From contig CACKRG010000003.1 of assembly GCA_902602515.1 (NCBI GenBank), forward strand, positions 150,784 through 214,783: a stretch of DNA of 64,000 bases. Direction: 5' to 3'. A program made the position numbers and the translations under genes. Below are positions 9,580-18,547 of the stretch, piece after piece. Position 1 is the stretch's first letter. Every line of letters starts with the position of its first letter. The stretch comes from an uncultured Alphaproteobacteria bacterium (lineage in GTDB: Bacteria > Pseudomonadota > Alphaproteobacteria > HIMB59 > GCA-002718135). A model generated the notes under the pieces. The model saw only the letters and a list, made by a program, of their open reading frames with translations. It made no database searches and was not told where the DNA came from.

Positions 9580-10593
9580 ATGAAAAACACCAAAAAAGTT
9601 GTTAAATTTTCTAAAGACTATAGTGATATTTTAAAAATAAAGAATTCCTTTTATGATGAAAATTTTCTACATCTCAACAATAGAAAAAAAATATATCAGG
9701 AATATGTAAATCAACCAAAAAGAAAATCATGTAAGAATTGTAATAACGATGCTTCTAAAAGTTTTATTGAAATTCATAAAGTAAAGTATTTTTTTTGCGA
9801 AAAATGTGGTCATGTTAATGGCGTCAATGAAGATACAAAAGATTTTACAGATAAATTATATTTTGGAAAAAAAGGGAAGAACTACTCTAAAGTGTATTTG
9901 AATGATTACGTTTCTAGAGTAAAAAAAATTTATTCGCCCAAAGTTGATTTTTTAATGCAGGTTGTTAACAAACAACCAAAAGTTTTAGATGTGGGTTGTG
10001 GAGCTGGTCATTTTGTATATGCTTGTGAGATAAATAAAATTGAAGCAAAGGGAATAGAGCCAAGTGAAGAATTGGTTAACTTAGGTAAAAATTTTATAAA
10101 AAAAAATAATATTTCAAAGATTTTAATGGAAGATGCTTACTCTGAAATTACCAATACTGATTCTAATGTTATTTCTTTAATTGGTGTATTAGAACATGTT
10201 AGATACCCAAGAAAAATATTAGAGAGCTATTTGAAATCTAAAGCAGAATATCTATATATATTAGTTCCTATATTCTCTTTGTCAAATTTTATAGAAAAAA
10301 ACTTTTTAAATATCTTTCCAAGACATTCATCTGGTGGTCACACTCATTTTTATACTGAAGAATCACTAAACTACATAGCTAAAGAATTTAATCTTAAAAT
10401 TGTGGGAGAATGGTGGTTTGGTCAAGATTTTGCTGACTTATATAGATCACTATTAATTAATCATAAAAATCTTAATCCTACCTATACAAAAATGTTAAAT
10501 AAATATCTATTTAATGAAATAGCAGATTTACAAAATGTACTTGATAAAAAGAAAATTTGTTCTGAAGTACATATGATTTTTTCAAAAAAATAA
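9580..10593 (+). CDS. Zinc-ribbon class I SAM-dependent methyltransferase
   Basis: A 337-residue protein. An N-terminal zinc ribbon is formed by CKNC (Cys51, Cys54) and CEKC (Cys73, Cys76). It is followed by a methyltransferase fold with SAM-binding loop VLDVGCGAGHF at residues 135-145, an acidic residue ending the second strand in GIEPSEEL, and IGVLEHVRYPRK in the position of motif IV. The C-terminal part contains HSSGGHTHFYTEESL, a pattern seen in methyltransferases of sugar and surface-polysaccharide clusters. The substrate is unknown. The gene is isolated, flanked on both sides by degenerate tRNA-Ser copies in direct orientation, and preceded by a long AT-rich spacer. This suggests it is cargo of an old tRNA-associated insertion. 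Confidence 0.75.
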   Translation: MKNTKKVVKFSKDYSDILKIKNSFYDENFLHLNNRKKIYQEYVNQPKRKSCKNCNNDASKSFIEIHKVKYFFCEKCGHVNGVNEDTKDFTDKLYFGKKGKNYSKVYLNDYVSRVKKIYSPKVDFLMQVVNKQPKVLDVGCGAGHFVYACEINKIEAKGIEPSEELVNLGKNFIKKNNISKILMEDAYSEITNTDSNVISLIGVLEHVRYPRKILESYLKSKAEYLYILVPIFSLSNFIEKNFLNIFPRHSSGGHTHFYTEESLNYIAKEFNLKIVGEWWFGQDFADLYRSLLINHKNLNPTYTKMLNKYLFNEIADLQNVLDKKKICSEVHMIFSKK

Positions 10594-10615
10594 TTTAGGA
10601 AAAGTTTCAAAATTT

Positions 10616-10691
10616 CATGGTATATGAATTCTAACCCTTGGTAGTATTACTATTACACACGCTTTCCAAGCGTGCTGAATAGAACAAACTC
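10616..10691 (-). pseudogene. Truncated copy of tRNA-Ser(GGA), anticodon and variable arm preserved
   Basis: The segment matches the intact tRNA-Ser at 10806-10895 in the same orientation. The anticodon arm with GGA and the adjoining variable arm are almost unchanged, including an identical run of about 25 bases around 10653-10677. The T-stem is disrupted (TTCTAACCC remains) and the D-arm and both acceptor strands are lost. It therefore cannot be a functional tRNA. The preserved block is consistent with a recombination (attachment-site) remnant or with a partial tandem duplication. Confidence 0.75.
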
Positions 10692-10743
10692 AAGGAAACA
10701 TGAAGATATTTATATGATTTTTTTTAATTATTATAAGAGTAAG

Positions 10744-10762
10744 TGTGATCTATGTGTGATCT
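10744..10762. repeat. Short direct repeat TGTGATCT, 11-bp period
   Basis: TGTGATCT occurs at 10744-10751 and again at 10755-10762. The eleven-base units differ at one base. The repeat lies just downstream of the intact tRNA-Ser gene in the direction of its transcription. An 11-bp spacing is about one helical turn and could mark a protein-binding site or a recombination arm site. Two units are too few to exclude chance. Confidence 0.35.
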
Positions 10763-10805
10763 TTTGAGTTAATTAAAAATAATTTAATATTTTTTATGCA
10801 AAATA

Positions 10806-10895
10806 TGGCGGAGAGAGAGGGATTCGAACCCTCGGTAGTATTGCTACTACACACGCTTTCCAAGCGTGCTGATTAAACCGCTCTCACATCTCTCC
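10806..10895 (-). tRNA. tRNA-Ser(GGA)
   Basis: Read on the minus strand the gene folds as a class II tRNA. A 7-bp acceptor stem pairs GGAGAGA (10895-10889) with TCTCTCC (10816-10810). There is a G discriminator and an encoded CCA at 10808-10806. The anticodon stem CACGC/GCGTG encloses the loop TTGGAAA with anticodon GGA. A long variable arm typical of tRNA-Ser follows, then a perfect T-stem GAGGG/CCCTC with loop TTCGAAT. It reads UCC and UCU codons. It begins five bases after the lepA stop on the same strand, so it may be transcribed with the translation operon. Two decayed copies lie beyond its 3' end. Confidence 0.96.
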
Positions 10896-10900
10896 ATGAT

Positions 10901-12703
10901 TTAATTATCTTTCATTTTTAAAGCATTTAAAAAAGTGTTTTGGGGGATATCAACTTTTCCGAACTGTCTCATTCTTTTTTTTCCTTTTTTTTGCTTATCG
11001 AGAAGTTTGTTTTTTCTTGTTACATCTCCACCATAAAGTTTTTGCGTTACATCCTTTCTAAATGAGGCAACTGTTTCTCTAGCAATTATCTTACCTCCAA
11101 TCGCTGCTTGAATTGCAACTTTAAATTGCTGTCTTGGAATTAAATCTTTAAGCCTTTCACAAAGGGCTCTACCTCTTTGTTCTGATCTATCTTTGTGAAC
11201 AATGAGTGAAAGGGCATCTACATGATCTCCATTAATAAGTATTCCAACTTTTACTAGATTATTTACCTCATATCCTGTTATCTCATAATCAAAACTTGCA
11301 TAACCTTTTGTGATTGATTTTAATCGATCATAAAAATCAAATACTACTTCATTTAAAGGAAGTTTATATTCAACTAGTGGTCTGTTACCAGCATAACTCA
11401 TATTTAATTGAATCCCCCTTTTAGAGGTACACAATTCTAAAACTGAGCCAAGAAACTCTTCTGGTACGATTATGGTTGCTTTAATCCAAGGTTCAGAAAT
11501 ATTCTCTACTTTTACTGGATCAGGCATATCAGTTGGATTATGAAGATCAATAATCAAACCATCTTTCATTAATATTTTATAAACAACAGATGGTGCTGTT
11601 GTTACTAATTCTAAATTAAATTCTCTTTCAAAACGATCTCTTATTATTTCTAAATGTAACAAACCCAAAAAACCACATCTAAAACCATATCCTAATGCAG
11701 GACTAACTTCGGGTTCATAAGAAAAACTAGAATCATTTAAAGCTAATTTAGCCATACTATCCCTCATGTGCTCATAATCATCTGAGTCAACAGGAAACAT
11801 TCCACAAAAAACAACTGGTTGTGATGGCTTAAAGCCTGGAAAAACTTCGTCAGTAGGTAATTTATCATCTGTAATGGTGTCGCCTACTTTACAATCAGAA
11901 ACACTTTTAATTCCCGAGTTAATAAAACCTATTTCTCCAGGGCCTAAAGAATTAACTTCTGTTGCTTTGGGAGAAAATACTCCTACTCGATCGATAGTAT
12001 ACGTAGCTCCGGTAGCCATAAATCTAATTTTAGCACCTTTTTTTAATTGTCCATTTACAACCCTAACCAATACAACAACCCCAAGATAACTGTCATACCA
12101 ACTGTCAACTAACATACATTTTAATTCTTTATTTTTTTGACCAGAAGGTGAAGGTAATAATTTTACAATTTTATTTAATAAATCTTCTATACCATCACCT
12201 GTTTTTGCAGAGACTAGTGAAGCATTTTCTGTTTCAATACCCAAAACATCTTCAATTTGTGATTTAATTTTATCTGGTTCAGAAGATGGCAGATCAATTT
12301 TATTTAAAACAGGTAATATTTCATGATCATTATTAATTGCTTGATAAGCATTTGCCAATGTTTGAGCTTCTACACCCTGTGTGGAATCAACAATTAGCAA
12401 AGATCCTTCACATGCGGCTAAAGATCTTGAAACTTCATATGAGAAATCAACATGTCCTGGAGTATCCATTATATTTAAGATATAGGTTTTTCCATCTTCT
12501 GATTTATAGGAAAGCCTTACAGTTTGTGCTTTAATTGTTATACCTCTCTCTCTTTCTAATTCCATTGAATCTAAAACTTGTTCTTTCATTTCTCTATCAG
12601 ATAGACCTCCACAGAATTGTATAAGCCTATCGGCTAATGTTGATTTACCATGATCTATATGAGCAACAATTGAAAAATTTCGAATAGAACTAAGTTCTGT
12701 CAT
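10901..12703 (-). CDS. lepA: Elongation factor 4 (LepA)
   Basis: Ribosome-associated GTPase of 600 residues, the normal length for EF4. The G1 loop AHIDHGKS is at residues 14-21, the switch II element [12 protein letters not shown] is near 80, and NKID (G4) is near 134. EF-G-like domains follow and the LepA-specific C-terminal domain ends with [19 protein letters not shown]4 acts on stalled or mistranslocated ribosomes. The start codon overlaps the pheT stop by one base (TAATG), which indicates cotranscription with pheST. Linking lepA directly to pheT and to a tRNA-Ser gene makes a consistent translation-related operon. Confidence 0.97.
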   Translation of the reverse strand: MTELSSIRNFSIVAHIDHGKSTLADRLIQFCGGLSDREMKEQVLDSMELERERGITIKAQTVRLSYKSEDGKTYILNIMDTPGHVDFSYEVSRSLAACEGSLLIVDSTQGVEAQTLANAYQAINNDHEILPVLNKIDLPSSEPDKIKSQIEDVLGIETENASLVSAKTGDGIEDLLNKIVKLLPSPSGQKNKELKCMLVDSWYDSYLGVVVLVRVVNGQLKKGAKIRFMATGATYTIDRVGVFSPKATEVNSLGPGEIGFINSGIKSVSDCKVGDTITDDKLPTDEVFPGFKPSQPVVFCGMFPVDSDDYEHMRDSMAKLALNDSSFSYEPEVSPALGYGFRCGFLGLLHLEIIRDRFEREFNLELVTTAPSVVYKILMKDGLIIDLHNPTDMPDPVKVENISEPWIKATIIVPEEFLGSVLELCTSKRGIQLNMSYAGNRPLVEYKLPLNEVVFDFYDRLKSITKGYASFDYEITGYEVNNLVKVGILINGDHVDALSLIVHKDRSEQRGRALCERLKDLIPRQQFKVAIQAAIGGKIIARETVASFRKDVTQKLYGGDVTRKNKLLDKQKKGKKRMRQFGKVDIPQNTFLNALKMKDN

Positions 12704-15093
12704 TAGTTTCTAATAGAAGCTTCAAATGATTTTGATATTATATCAATAATTTGTTTAGATAAGTTTTCAATTTCCTCTTCACTAAATGTTTTATCTTGAG
12801 GTTGCATTAAAACTCTTATTGCAATACTTTTTTTATTATCAGGTAACTTTTCTCCTTCGAATACATCAAATATCGTAACTTTTTTTATAAAATTCTTATC
12901 AATTTTCTTAATTTTTTTTATTATTTCATTTGCTTGAATTTCTTTTGGAAAAAGAAAGGCAAAGTCTCTTTCAACCATTTGATATGGATTATTAGTAAAG
13001 GCACCTCTTGATGAAGATTTATTTTCTTGAAATTGGGATACATTTTCTATGTAAATTTCAAAACCAAATACTTTAAAATTAATATCCATATTTTTTAATA
13101 AAATTGGATGAATTTCTCCAAAATTAGCAATCTTATTTTTTCCTAATCTTAATAATGAAGATTTGCCAGGATGATAAATTTGACCACTTATTTTTTCATA
13201 TAATAGATTTTCAGTAGGTACATTAAGGCTAGTTAAAACAGAAAAAAGATCAGCTTTAATTGAATAAACATCAATATTTTTTTTATTTGATAACCAATTT
13301 AATTCATCTATTAAACCATAAGAGATTGAAGTTGCAACATTTTCTTGTAAGTCTGAAAGAGTTTTAGAAAAATTAGGACCTATCTCAAATATTTTAGCAC
13401 TTGAATACATACGGGCTTTATTTTGATTAATTGCTTCTAATAAATTTGGAATTGTCGAAGGTCTCATTGTATTTAAATCACTGCTAATTGGATTTTTTAA
13501 ACCTATTGTTTCATTAGAAATGATTTTGGCTTTATTTTCATCCATAAATGACCAGGTAACAACTTCAGAATATCCTTTTGATGCTATAATTTTTTTTATT
13601 TTATGAAAAGTTTTAATAGAATTATTTAATGTTTCTTTTTTAACTTCTTCGTAATTTATTTTTTTTAAAGGTATTTTATCAAAACCATATATTCTAATAA
13701 TTTCTTCAACAATATCGGCTTCTCCAATAATATCAGGTCGAAATGTAGGAATTTCAATTTCAAGATTAGATTTTAATTCGTTAACATTAAAACCGAGAGA
13801 TTTAAGAATTTTTACCTGATCTTTAATTTCAATTTCAACACCTCCAAAAGTTTTTACCATGTTTGTATTGAAAAAGATTTTTGCTCTTTTTTCTATATGT
13901 AGCTCTGAAGATACATATTCGCTTGCCTCTCCACCACATAATTCATTTATCATTTGACTTGCTGCTTCTACACCCCAATAAATAGACTCTGTATCTATAC
14001 CTCTTTCAAATCTATACCTTGCATCACTTTGTAAATTTAGTTTTCTACCTGTTTTTGTAACAGAAATTGGATCAAATAAAGCAACTTCTAAAAAGACGTT
14101 CTTCGTATCCATATTGCATCCACTTTTTAATCCTCCCATTACACCACCAATACCATGAATTTTTTCGTCATTATCTGAGATAATAATCATCTCTTCATCA
14201 CATTGATAGTTTACTTCGTTTAATGCTATGCACTCTTCTTTATTATTAGCTAGTCTCATTTTTAAATTCCCTGATACTTTGTCAGCATCATAAACATGAA
14301 GAGGACGACCAAGATCAAATGTTACATAATTGGTTATATCAACAAGTGCTGAAATTGGTCTTAATCCTATAGCTTTAAGTCTCTTTTGAAGCCATGTTGG
14401 ACTTTCAACATTTTTAACATTTTTGAAATATCTGCCAGCCACTCCTGGGCATAATTTATTATCTTTAAACTCTTTATTCCATTTCATTGGACTTTTAAAA
14501 CTTTCTTTGATTTTTTTAAATTTAAGTTCTTTTAATTTTCCAAGTCCTGCTGCTGATAGATCTCTTGCAATACCTCTAACTGATAAGCAATCTGATCTGT
14601 TTGGTGTTAAATTTATTTCTATAATTGGTTCATCTAATTTGAAAATCTTACTAAATTGATCACCAACTTTAAAATTACCTTTAACTTCTATTATTCCATC
14701 GTGCTCATCTGAAATACCCATCTCTCTTTCTGATACAAGCATACCACATGACTCAACACCTCTAATTTTTGTTTTTTTTAAATGTACATCAGTGCCTGGA
14801 ATATAGCTATTTTCTGGAGCAAAAATTCCTAACATACCAGCTCTTGCATTAGGAGCACCACATACTACTTGAAACTCTCCATTTGCTGTCTTAACTTTGC
14901 ATACTTTTAGTTTATCTGCATTCGGATGTTTTTCAGCTTTGATCACCTCAGCTACAGTAAAGTTTTTAAAATCTTCTGACTTATCTTCTACACTTTCTAT
15001 TTCTAAACCAATATTCGTAAGCGTATCTGTTATAGTTTTAAGATCTTTTGATGTTTCCAAATGATCTTTTAACCAGTCTAATGTAAACTTCAT
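12703..15093 (-). CDS. pheT: Phenylalanine--tRNA ligase beta subunit
   Basis: The 796-residue beta chain of the alpha2-beta2 enzyme that charges tRNA-Phe. Domains in order are an N-terminal EMAP/OB-type tRNA-binding domain (around residues 40-150, with [12 protein letters not shown] and VCGAPNAR), the B3/B4 editing domain with the conserved HVYDADK context, the B5 domain, a catalytic-like core ([15 protein letters not shown]) and a C-terminal anticodon-binding FDX-ACB domain ([23 protein letters not shown]). The length is typical. It directly abuts pheS and overlaps lepA by one base. Confidence 0.97.
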   Translation of the reverse strand: MKFTLDWLKDHLETSKDLKTITDTLTNIGLEIESVEDKSEDFKNFTVAEVIKAEKHPNADKLKVCKVKTANGEFQVVCGAPNARAGMLGIFAPENSYIPGTDVHLKKTKIRGVESCGMLVSEREMGISDEHDGIIEVKGNFKVGDQFSKIFKLDEPIIEINLTPNRSDCLSVRGIARDLSAAGLGKLKELKFKKIKESFKSPMKWNKEFKDNKLCPGVAGRYFKNVKNVESPTWLQKRLKAIGLRPISALVDITNYVTFDLGRPLHVYDADKVSGNLKMRLANNKEECIALNEVNYQCDEEMIIISDNDEKIHGIGGVMGGLKSGCNMDTKNVFLEVALFDPISVTKTGRKLNLQSDARYRFERGIDTESIYWGVEAASQMINELCGGEASEYVSSELHIEKRAKIFFNTNMVKTFGGVEIEIKDQVKILKSLGFNVNELKSNLEIEIPTFRPDIIGEADIVEEIIRIYGFDKIPLKKINYEEVKKETLNNSIKTFHKIKKIIASKGYSEVVTWSFMDENKAKIISNETIGLKNPISSDLNTMRPSTIPNLLEAINQNKARMYSSAKIFEIGPNFSKTLSDLQENVATSISYGLIDELNWLSNKKNIDVYSIKADLFSVLTSLNVPTENLLYEKISGQIYHPGKSSLLRLGKNKIANFGEIHPILLKNMDINFKVFGFEIYIENVSQFQENKSSSRGAFTNNPYQMVERDFAFLFPKEIQANEIIKKIKKIDKNFIKKVTIFDVFEGEKLPDNKKSIAIRVLMQPQDKTFSEEEIENLSKQIIDIISKSFEASIRN

Positions 15094-16149
15094 TTATAAA
15101 CCTGATCTTGTTTGACTATCTAAAATACTAAATCCATAGTGCTCCAACCATCTATAATTTGGATCAAAAAAACTTCGTAGATCACTAATACCATATTTAA
15201 GCATAGACAATCTTTCAATACCCATGCCAAAAGCAAAACCTTGGTATTTTTTTGAATCAATGTTACAATTTTCAAGCACAATTGGATTTACCATTCCACA
15301 ACCTAAAATCTCTAACCAATTGTCTCCTTCACCAATTTTAATTTTATTATTTACTTTAGTATAAGCCACATCCATTTCAGCACTTGGTTCCGTAAAAGGA
15401 AAATAACTTGGTCGAAAGCGGTATTGTAAGTTTTTAACCTCAAAGAATTCTTCTAAAAAAGTAACTAATGTTGATTTTAAATCTACCATAGTTGAATTTT
15501 CATCTACAACCAAACCTTCTACTTGATGAAACATTGGAGCATGAGTAGCATCTGAATCACTTCTATAGGTTCTACCAGGAACAATAATTTTAATTGGTGG
15601 TTGTTTATTTAACATTGTTCTAACTTGCACAGGACTAGTGTGTGTTCTTAAAACATTATTATCTTCTCCATCTATATAGAATGTGTCTTGCATTTCTCTT
15701 GCAGGGTGGTGCTCAGGAATATTTAATGCTGTAAAATTGTTAAAATCAGTTTCTATATCAGGTCCAGTTTCAACTACATAATTTAGATTACCAAAAATCT
15801 CTATAATACTAAAGATTGTTTGACTTATTGGATGTATCTTACCCTGCTGACTTATATTAGGCGGCAATGTAACATCAATAGTTTCTGATATAAGTTTATT
15901 TTCAATTTCTTTGTTTTCGATAATTATTTTTTGTTCTTTAACTGTCTCTTCAATTAATTTTTTTGTTATATTTAGTTCTTGCCCTTTAGATTTTTTTTCA
16001 TCAATAGATAAAGATCCTAAACCTTTTAATGCTTCAGGAATTAGACCTTTTTTTCCTAAGTAATGAAGTCTAATTTTTTCTAAATCATCAATAGAGCTAG
16101 TACTCTTAATTTCATTTATTATATTTTTTTTGTCTTCAGCCAAAGCCAT
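15094..16149 (-). CDS. pheS: Phenylalanine--tRNA ligase alpha subunit
   Basis: The 351-residue catalytic chain of phenylalanyl-tRNA synthetase. An N-terminal coiled-coil arm is followed by the three class II synthetase motifs: motif 1 around HPISQTIFSII, motif 2 in GRTYRSDSDATHAPMFHQVE and motif 3 in FGMGIERLSMLKYGI. The phenylalanine-pocket context PYFPFTEPSAE-like (here SYFPFTEPSAEMDV) is intact. It lies 29 bp after rplT and abuts pheT without a spacer. The order rplT-pheS-pheT behind infC-rpmI is the widespread bacterial arrangement. Confidence 0.97.
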   Translation of the reverse strand: MALAEDKKNIINEIKSTSSIDDLEKIRLHYLGKKGLIPEALKGLGSLSIDEKKSKGQELNITKKLIEETVKEQKIIIENKEIENKLISETIDVTLPPNISQQGKIHPISQTIFSIIEIFGNLNYVVETGPDIETDFNNFTALNIPEHHPAREMQDTFYIDGEDNNVLRTHTSPVQVRTMLNKQPPIKIIVPGRTYRSDSDATHAPMFHQVEGLVVDENSTMVDLKSTLVTFLEEFFEVKNLQYRFRPSYFPFTEPSAEMDVAYTKVNNKIKIGEGDNWLEILGCGMVNPIVLENCNIDSKKYQGFAFGMGIERLSMLKYGISDLRSFFDPNYRWLEHYGFSILDSQTRSGL

Positions 16150-16178
16150 TACAATCTATTATATTTTATTAATTTAAA

Positions 16179-16532
16179 TTATCTAGCAGATTGAGCTTTA
16201 TCAACTAATGCTTTAAATGCATCAGGCTGATTAACAGCAAGATCTGCTAAAATCTTTCTATCAATTTCTATAGATGATTTCTTTAAACCAGAAATAAACT
16301 GAGAATATGTAAGACCATACATTCTTACCCCAGCATTGATTCGCTGAATCCAAAGACCTCTAAAATCACTTTTTCTTTTTTTCCGATCTCTGTAAGCATA
16401 CTGCATTCCTCTTTCAACAGCTTGAACTGCTACTCTGAATACATTTTTTCTTCTACCGTAATAACCTTTTGCCCTTTTGATAACTTTTTTATGTCTAGCT
16501 CTTGCTGTAACACCTCTTGATACTCTTGCCAT
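16179..16532 (-). CDS. rplT: 50S ribosomal protein L20
   Basis: A 117-residue, strongly basic primary 23S rRNA-binding protein needed for early assembly of the large subunit. It shows the standard L20 landmarks: [19 protein letters not shown] near the N terminus, [14 protein letters not shown], and [10 protein letters not shown] in the globular half. A purine-rich ribosome-binding site (GGGGAG) precedes the ATG. The gene follows rpmI by 12 bp. In many bacteria L20 also represses its own operon by binding the mRNA between infC and rpmI; whether that holds here is only suggested by the 100-base spacer upstream of rpmI. Confidence 0.97.
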   Translation of the reverse strand: MARVSRGVTARARHKKVIKRAKGYYGRRKNVFRVAVQAVERGMQYAYRDRKKRKSDFRGLWIQRINAGVRMYGLTYSQFISGLKKSSIEIDRKILADLAVNQPDAFKALVDKAQSAR

Positions 16533-16544
16533 AATTAATCTCCC

Positions 16545-16745
16545 CTACTTATTGTATGGTAACATATGATCAATCAAAGCAGAGTCACCTGGTGACATAA
16601 TAGCTGATCTTTTAGTGTTACGAATAAATTTATTGGAACGTTTACTCATTCCGTGTCTTTTTCCAGCAGGTTTAAATTTAATTTTGCCAGTTCCTGTTCT
16701 AGAAAATCTTTTTTTTAAACTACTTTTAGTTTTAAGCTTGGGCAT
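16545..16745 (-). CDS. rpmI: 50S ribosomal protein L35
   Basis: A 66-residue basic protein with the L35 pattern: [20 protein letters not shown] at the N terminus, a KRHGMSKRS-like centre (here [14 protein letters not shown]), and a short C-terminal helix ending HMLPYNK. A strong Shine-Dalgarno sequence AAAGGAG lies just upstream, one of the clearest in this AT-rich window. It sits between infC (100-base spacer) and rplT (12 bp). Confidence 0.97.
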   Translation of the reverse strand: MPKLKTKSSLKKRFSRTGTGKIKFKPAGKRHGMSKRSNKFIRNTKRSAIMSPGDSALIDHMLPYNK

Positions 16746-16845
16746 TGAAATCTCCTTTATTTAAGTTTACCGTTAGGCTGCCCTACAGGCCATAACAAGT
16801 TTGAAAGGCTTATACTGATTAATATATCTTTTGCAATATTTAGAA
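16746..16845 (-). promoter_or_regulatory. Structured-looking leader upstream of rpmI
   Basis: The 100 bases between infC and rpmI include a patch markedly richer in G and C than its surroundings. Read on the minus strand it contains AAGCCTTTC, then GGCCTGTAGGGCAGCC, then AACGGT and finally the strong ribosome-binding site. GGC and GCC can pair across a short loop, and other pairings compete. In E. coli the same interval carries an L20-binding pseudoknot that represses rpmI and rplT. The position and composition suggest a comparable autoregulatory RNA, but I did not identify a known consensus. Confidence 0.35.
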
Positions 16846-17385
16846 TTATTTAGCGACTTGCGGGACTAAAATCATCATTATTTGTTTACCCTCAAATTTT
16901 GGAGCTACTTCTACTTTTGCATATTCTTCAACCTCTGTAGTAAGTTTTTTTAAGAGATCAAAACCTAAATTTTGATGCTCCATTTCCCTACCCTTAAAAC
17001 GCATTGATACTTTAACCTTATTTCCTCCTCCAATAAATTTTGAGAGAGCTTTAACTTTTACATTATAATCGTGTGTATCTATTCCAGGTCTCATTTTAAT
17101 TTCTTTTACTTCAATTGTTTTTTGTTTCTTTTTAGCCTCTTTTTTACTTTTTTGTTCTCTATATTTTAACTTACCATAGTCTATAATCTTACATACTGGT
17201 GGGTTTGCCTCTGGAGAGACTTCAACCAGATCAAAGCCCTCATCTTCTGCTTGAATAAGAGCTTCGCGGATACTCAGTATACCTAACTGTTTTCCATTAC
17301 TTGATATAAGCCTTACTTCACTTGCAGTAATTTGCTCATTGATTCTTGGACCAATATCTTTCTTTAATTTAAAGTTTATGGCCAA
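16846..17385 (-). CDS. infC: Translation initiation factor IF-3, non-ATG start
   Basis: A 179-residue IF3 with both domains. The N-terminal domain has RINEQITASEVRLIS, the linker LVEVSPEANPPVCKIIDYGK carries the Tyr of the PPVCKIxDYGK signature, and a Lys-rich helix follows. The C-terminal domain has KEIKMRPGIDTHDY and FKGREMEHQ. There is no ATG in frame near the expected start: the codons read ATA-ATT-TTG-GCC. I place the start at the TTG (17385), but ATT at 17388 is equally placed. Rare initiation codons on infC are a known autoregulatory device, because IF3 discriminates against them. No good Shine-Dalgarno sequence is seen. It heads the infC-rpmI-rplT-pheST-lepA operon. Confidence 0.95.
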   Translation of the reverse strand: MAINFKLKKDIGPRINEQITASEVRLISSNGKQLGILSIREALIQAEDEGFDLVEVSPEANPPVCKIIDYGKLKYREQKSKKEAKKKQKTIEVKEIKMRPGIDTHDYNVKVKALSKFIGGGNKVKVSMRFKGREMEHQNLGFDLLKKLTTEVEEYAKVEVAPKFEGKQIMMILVPQVAK

Positions 17386-17408
17386 AATTATATAGGGATT
17401 ACGTTATA

Positions 17409-17424
17409 GCTATTATTTAATAGC
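17409..17424 (-). promoter_or_regulatory. Small hairpin just upstream of the infC start
   Basis: A perfect 6-bp inverted repeat (GCTATT and AATAGC around a four-base loop) lies 23 bases upstream of the TTG start of infC, inside the probable 5' untranslated region. It could limit or shape initiation at this non-ATG start. There is no T-run in the right position, so a terminator is unlikely. Confidence 0.3.
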
Positions 17425-17461
17425 ATATTAAGAAATTAAGTGTTTTGTCATATTTTGTTAG

Positions 17462-17490
17462 GATATAATCTCAAATGAAATTAAATTCAA
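17462..17490 (-). promoter_or_regulatory. Candidate sigma-70 promoter for the infC operon
   Basis: On the minus strand TTGAAT (17490-17485) and TATATC (17467-17462) are separated by 17 bases, each matching four of six consensus positions, about 77 bases upstream of the infC start. On the plus strand the same place holds a perfect TATAAT (17464-17469), which could serve the divergent glycosyltransferase at 17540, although its -35 spacing is poor. In an AT-rich background this is suggestive only. Confidence 0.35.
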
Positions 17491-17539
17491 GACCTGATTT
17501 TGTAAAAATTAAATTGTTTTTAAGTTATTAAATATAATT

Positions 17540-18547
17540 ATGAAAATTTGTATAGTAAGGACTGATAAAATGGGTGATATGATCCTTACTCTTCCAATTA
17601 TACAAGGGTTGAAAGAAATTAACAAAGATTATCAAATTGATGTTGTTTGCTCTAACACAAATCAAAAAGTTTGTAGTAAATTTAAAACTATTAGCAATAT
17701 TTTTTTACTTCAAAATAACTTTTTAGATATTTTCAGAACAATTTTAAAATTAAGAAGAAAAAATTATGATTACATTTTTACATTTAGCCCTGGAATAATA
17801 AGTATATTAGTATCTATTTTTTCTAAAAGTAGAACAAAATCCCTATTGATTTTAAAATCAAGATATAAAAAAAACAATAGAAGTAAACTAATTGAGAAAA
17901 TTTTAGGTAAAATATTTTTTAATCAAAACTTAACAATTGATCGACAATTAAGATATTCGCAAAACAATCAATTACATCAAACCAAAACAATGATGGAGTT
18001 AGTAACTAAAAATGGATTAGATTTAAATGATAATACTGAGATAAAAAATAAATTTGAATTGAATAAAATAGATTTCAATTCTGAAAAATTATGTTTGATT
18101 CACTTATCTTCAAAATGGATTAATAGATTTTTTTCTGAAGAAAACTTTATAAATCTATTGGAAAATTTAAAAAATTTAAACATTAATATTATAATAACTA
18201 CCGATAATACATCAAAAGATGTATTTTATAAAATCTTTAAAAAATATAAAATTGTAACTAATGATGATTTTAAAAATCTCAATAATATAAATAAAGTTTT
18301 AATTTTGGATCAATTAAATTTTGATAATTGGATATCAATAATTAATTCGTCAAAATATGTAATTACACCCGAATGTGGATGTACACATATTGCATCTCTT
18401 TCTGAAGCTAAACTTTGTGTAATTTATGATGCTGATAATTTTCCACATATGATTGCAAAAGAGTATGCGCCTTGGAAGAAAAAATATACTAAAATGCTCT
18501 CAAATAACGAAAATTTAGCAAAAGAATTAATATCATTTATTAATTAA
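17540..18547 (+). CDS. Glycosyltransferase family 9 (heptosyltransferase-like)
   Basis: A 335-residue GT-B protein. The N terminus MKICIVRTDKMGDMILTLPI is the signature of ADP-heptose:LPS heptosyltransferases, with the catalytic Asp in the GDM motif. The C-terminal half has LIHLSSKWINRFF and the nucleotide-sugar site YVITPECGCTHIASLSEAK, which corresponds to the family's D/E-x-G-x-x-H-x-A motif (Glu replaces the usual Asp). The enzyme probably adds a sugar to the LPS core on the cytoplasmic face of the inner membrane. It is convergent with a second family 9 enzyme, and their 3' ends overlap by 15 bases. Donor and acceptor are unknown. Confidence 0.82.
   Translation: MKICIVRTDKMGDMILTLPIIQGLKEINKDYQIDVVCSNTNQKVCSKFKTISNIFLLQNNFLDIFRTILKLRRKNYDYIFTFSPGIISILVSIFSKSRTKSLLILKSRYKKNNRSKLIEKILGKIFFNQNLTIDRQLRYSQNNQLHQTKTMMELVTKNGLDLNDNTEIKNKFELNKIDFNSEKLCLIHLSSKWINRFFSEENFINLLENLKNLNINIIITTDNTSKDVFYKIFKKYKIVTNDDFKNLNNINKVLILDQLNFDNWISIINSSKYVITPECGCTHIASLSEAKLCVIYDADNFPHMIAKEYAPWKKKYTKMLSNNENLAKELISFIN

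Noticed and set aside
17409-17424. A terminator between infC and the divergent glycosyltransferase
   Set aside because: The stem is not followed by a T-run in either direction, and it lies in the leader of infC.
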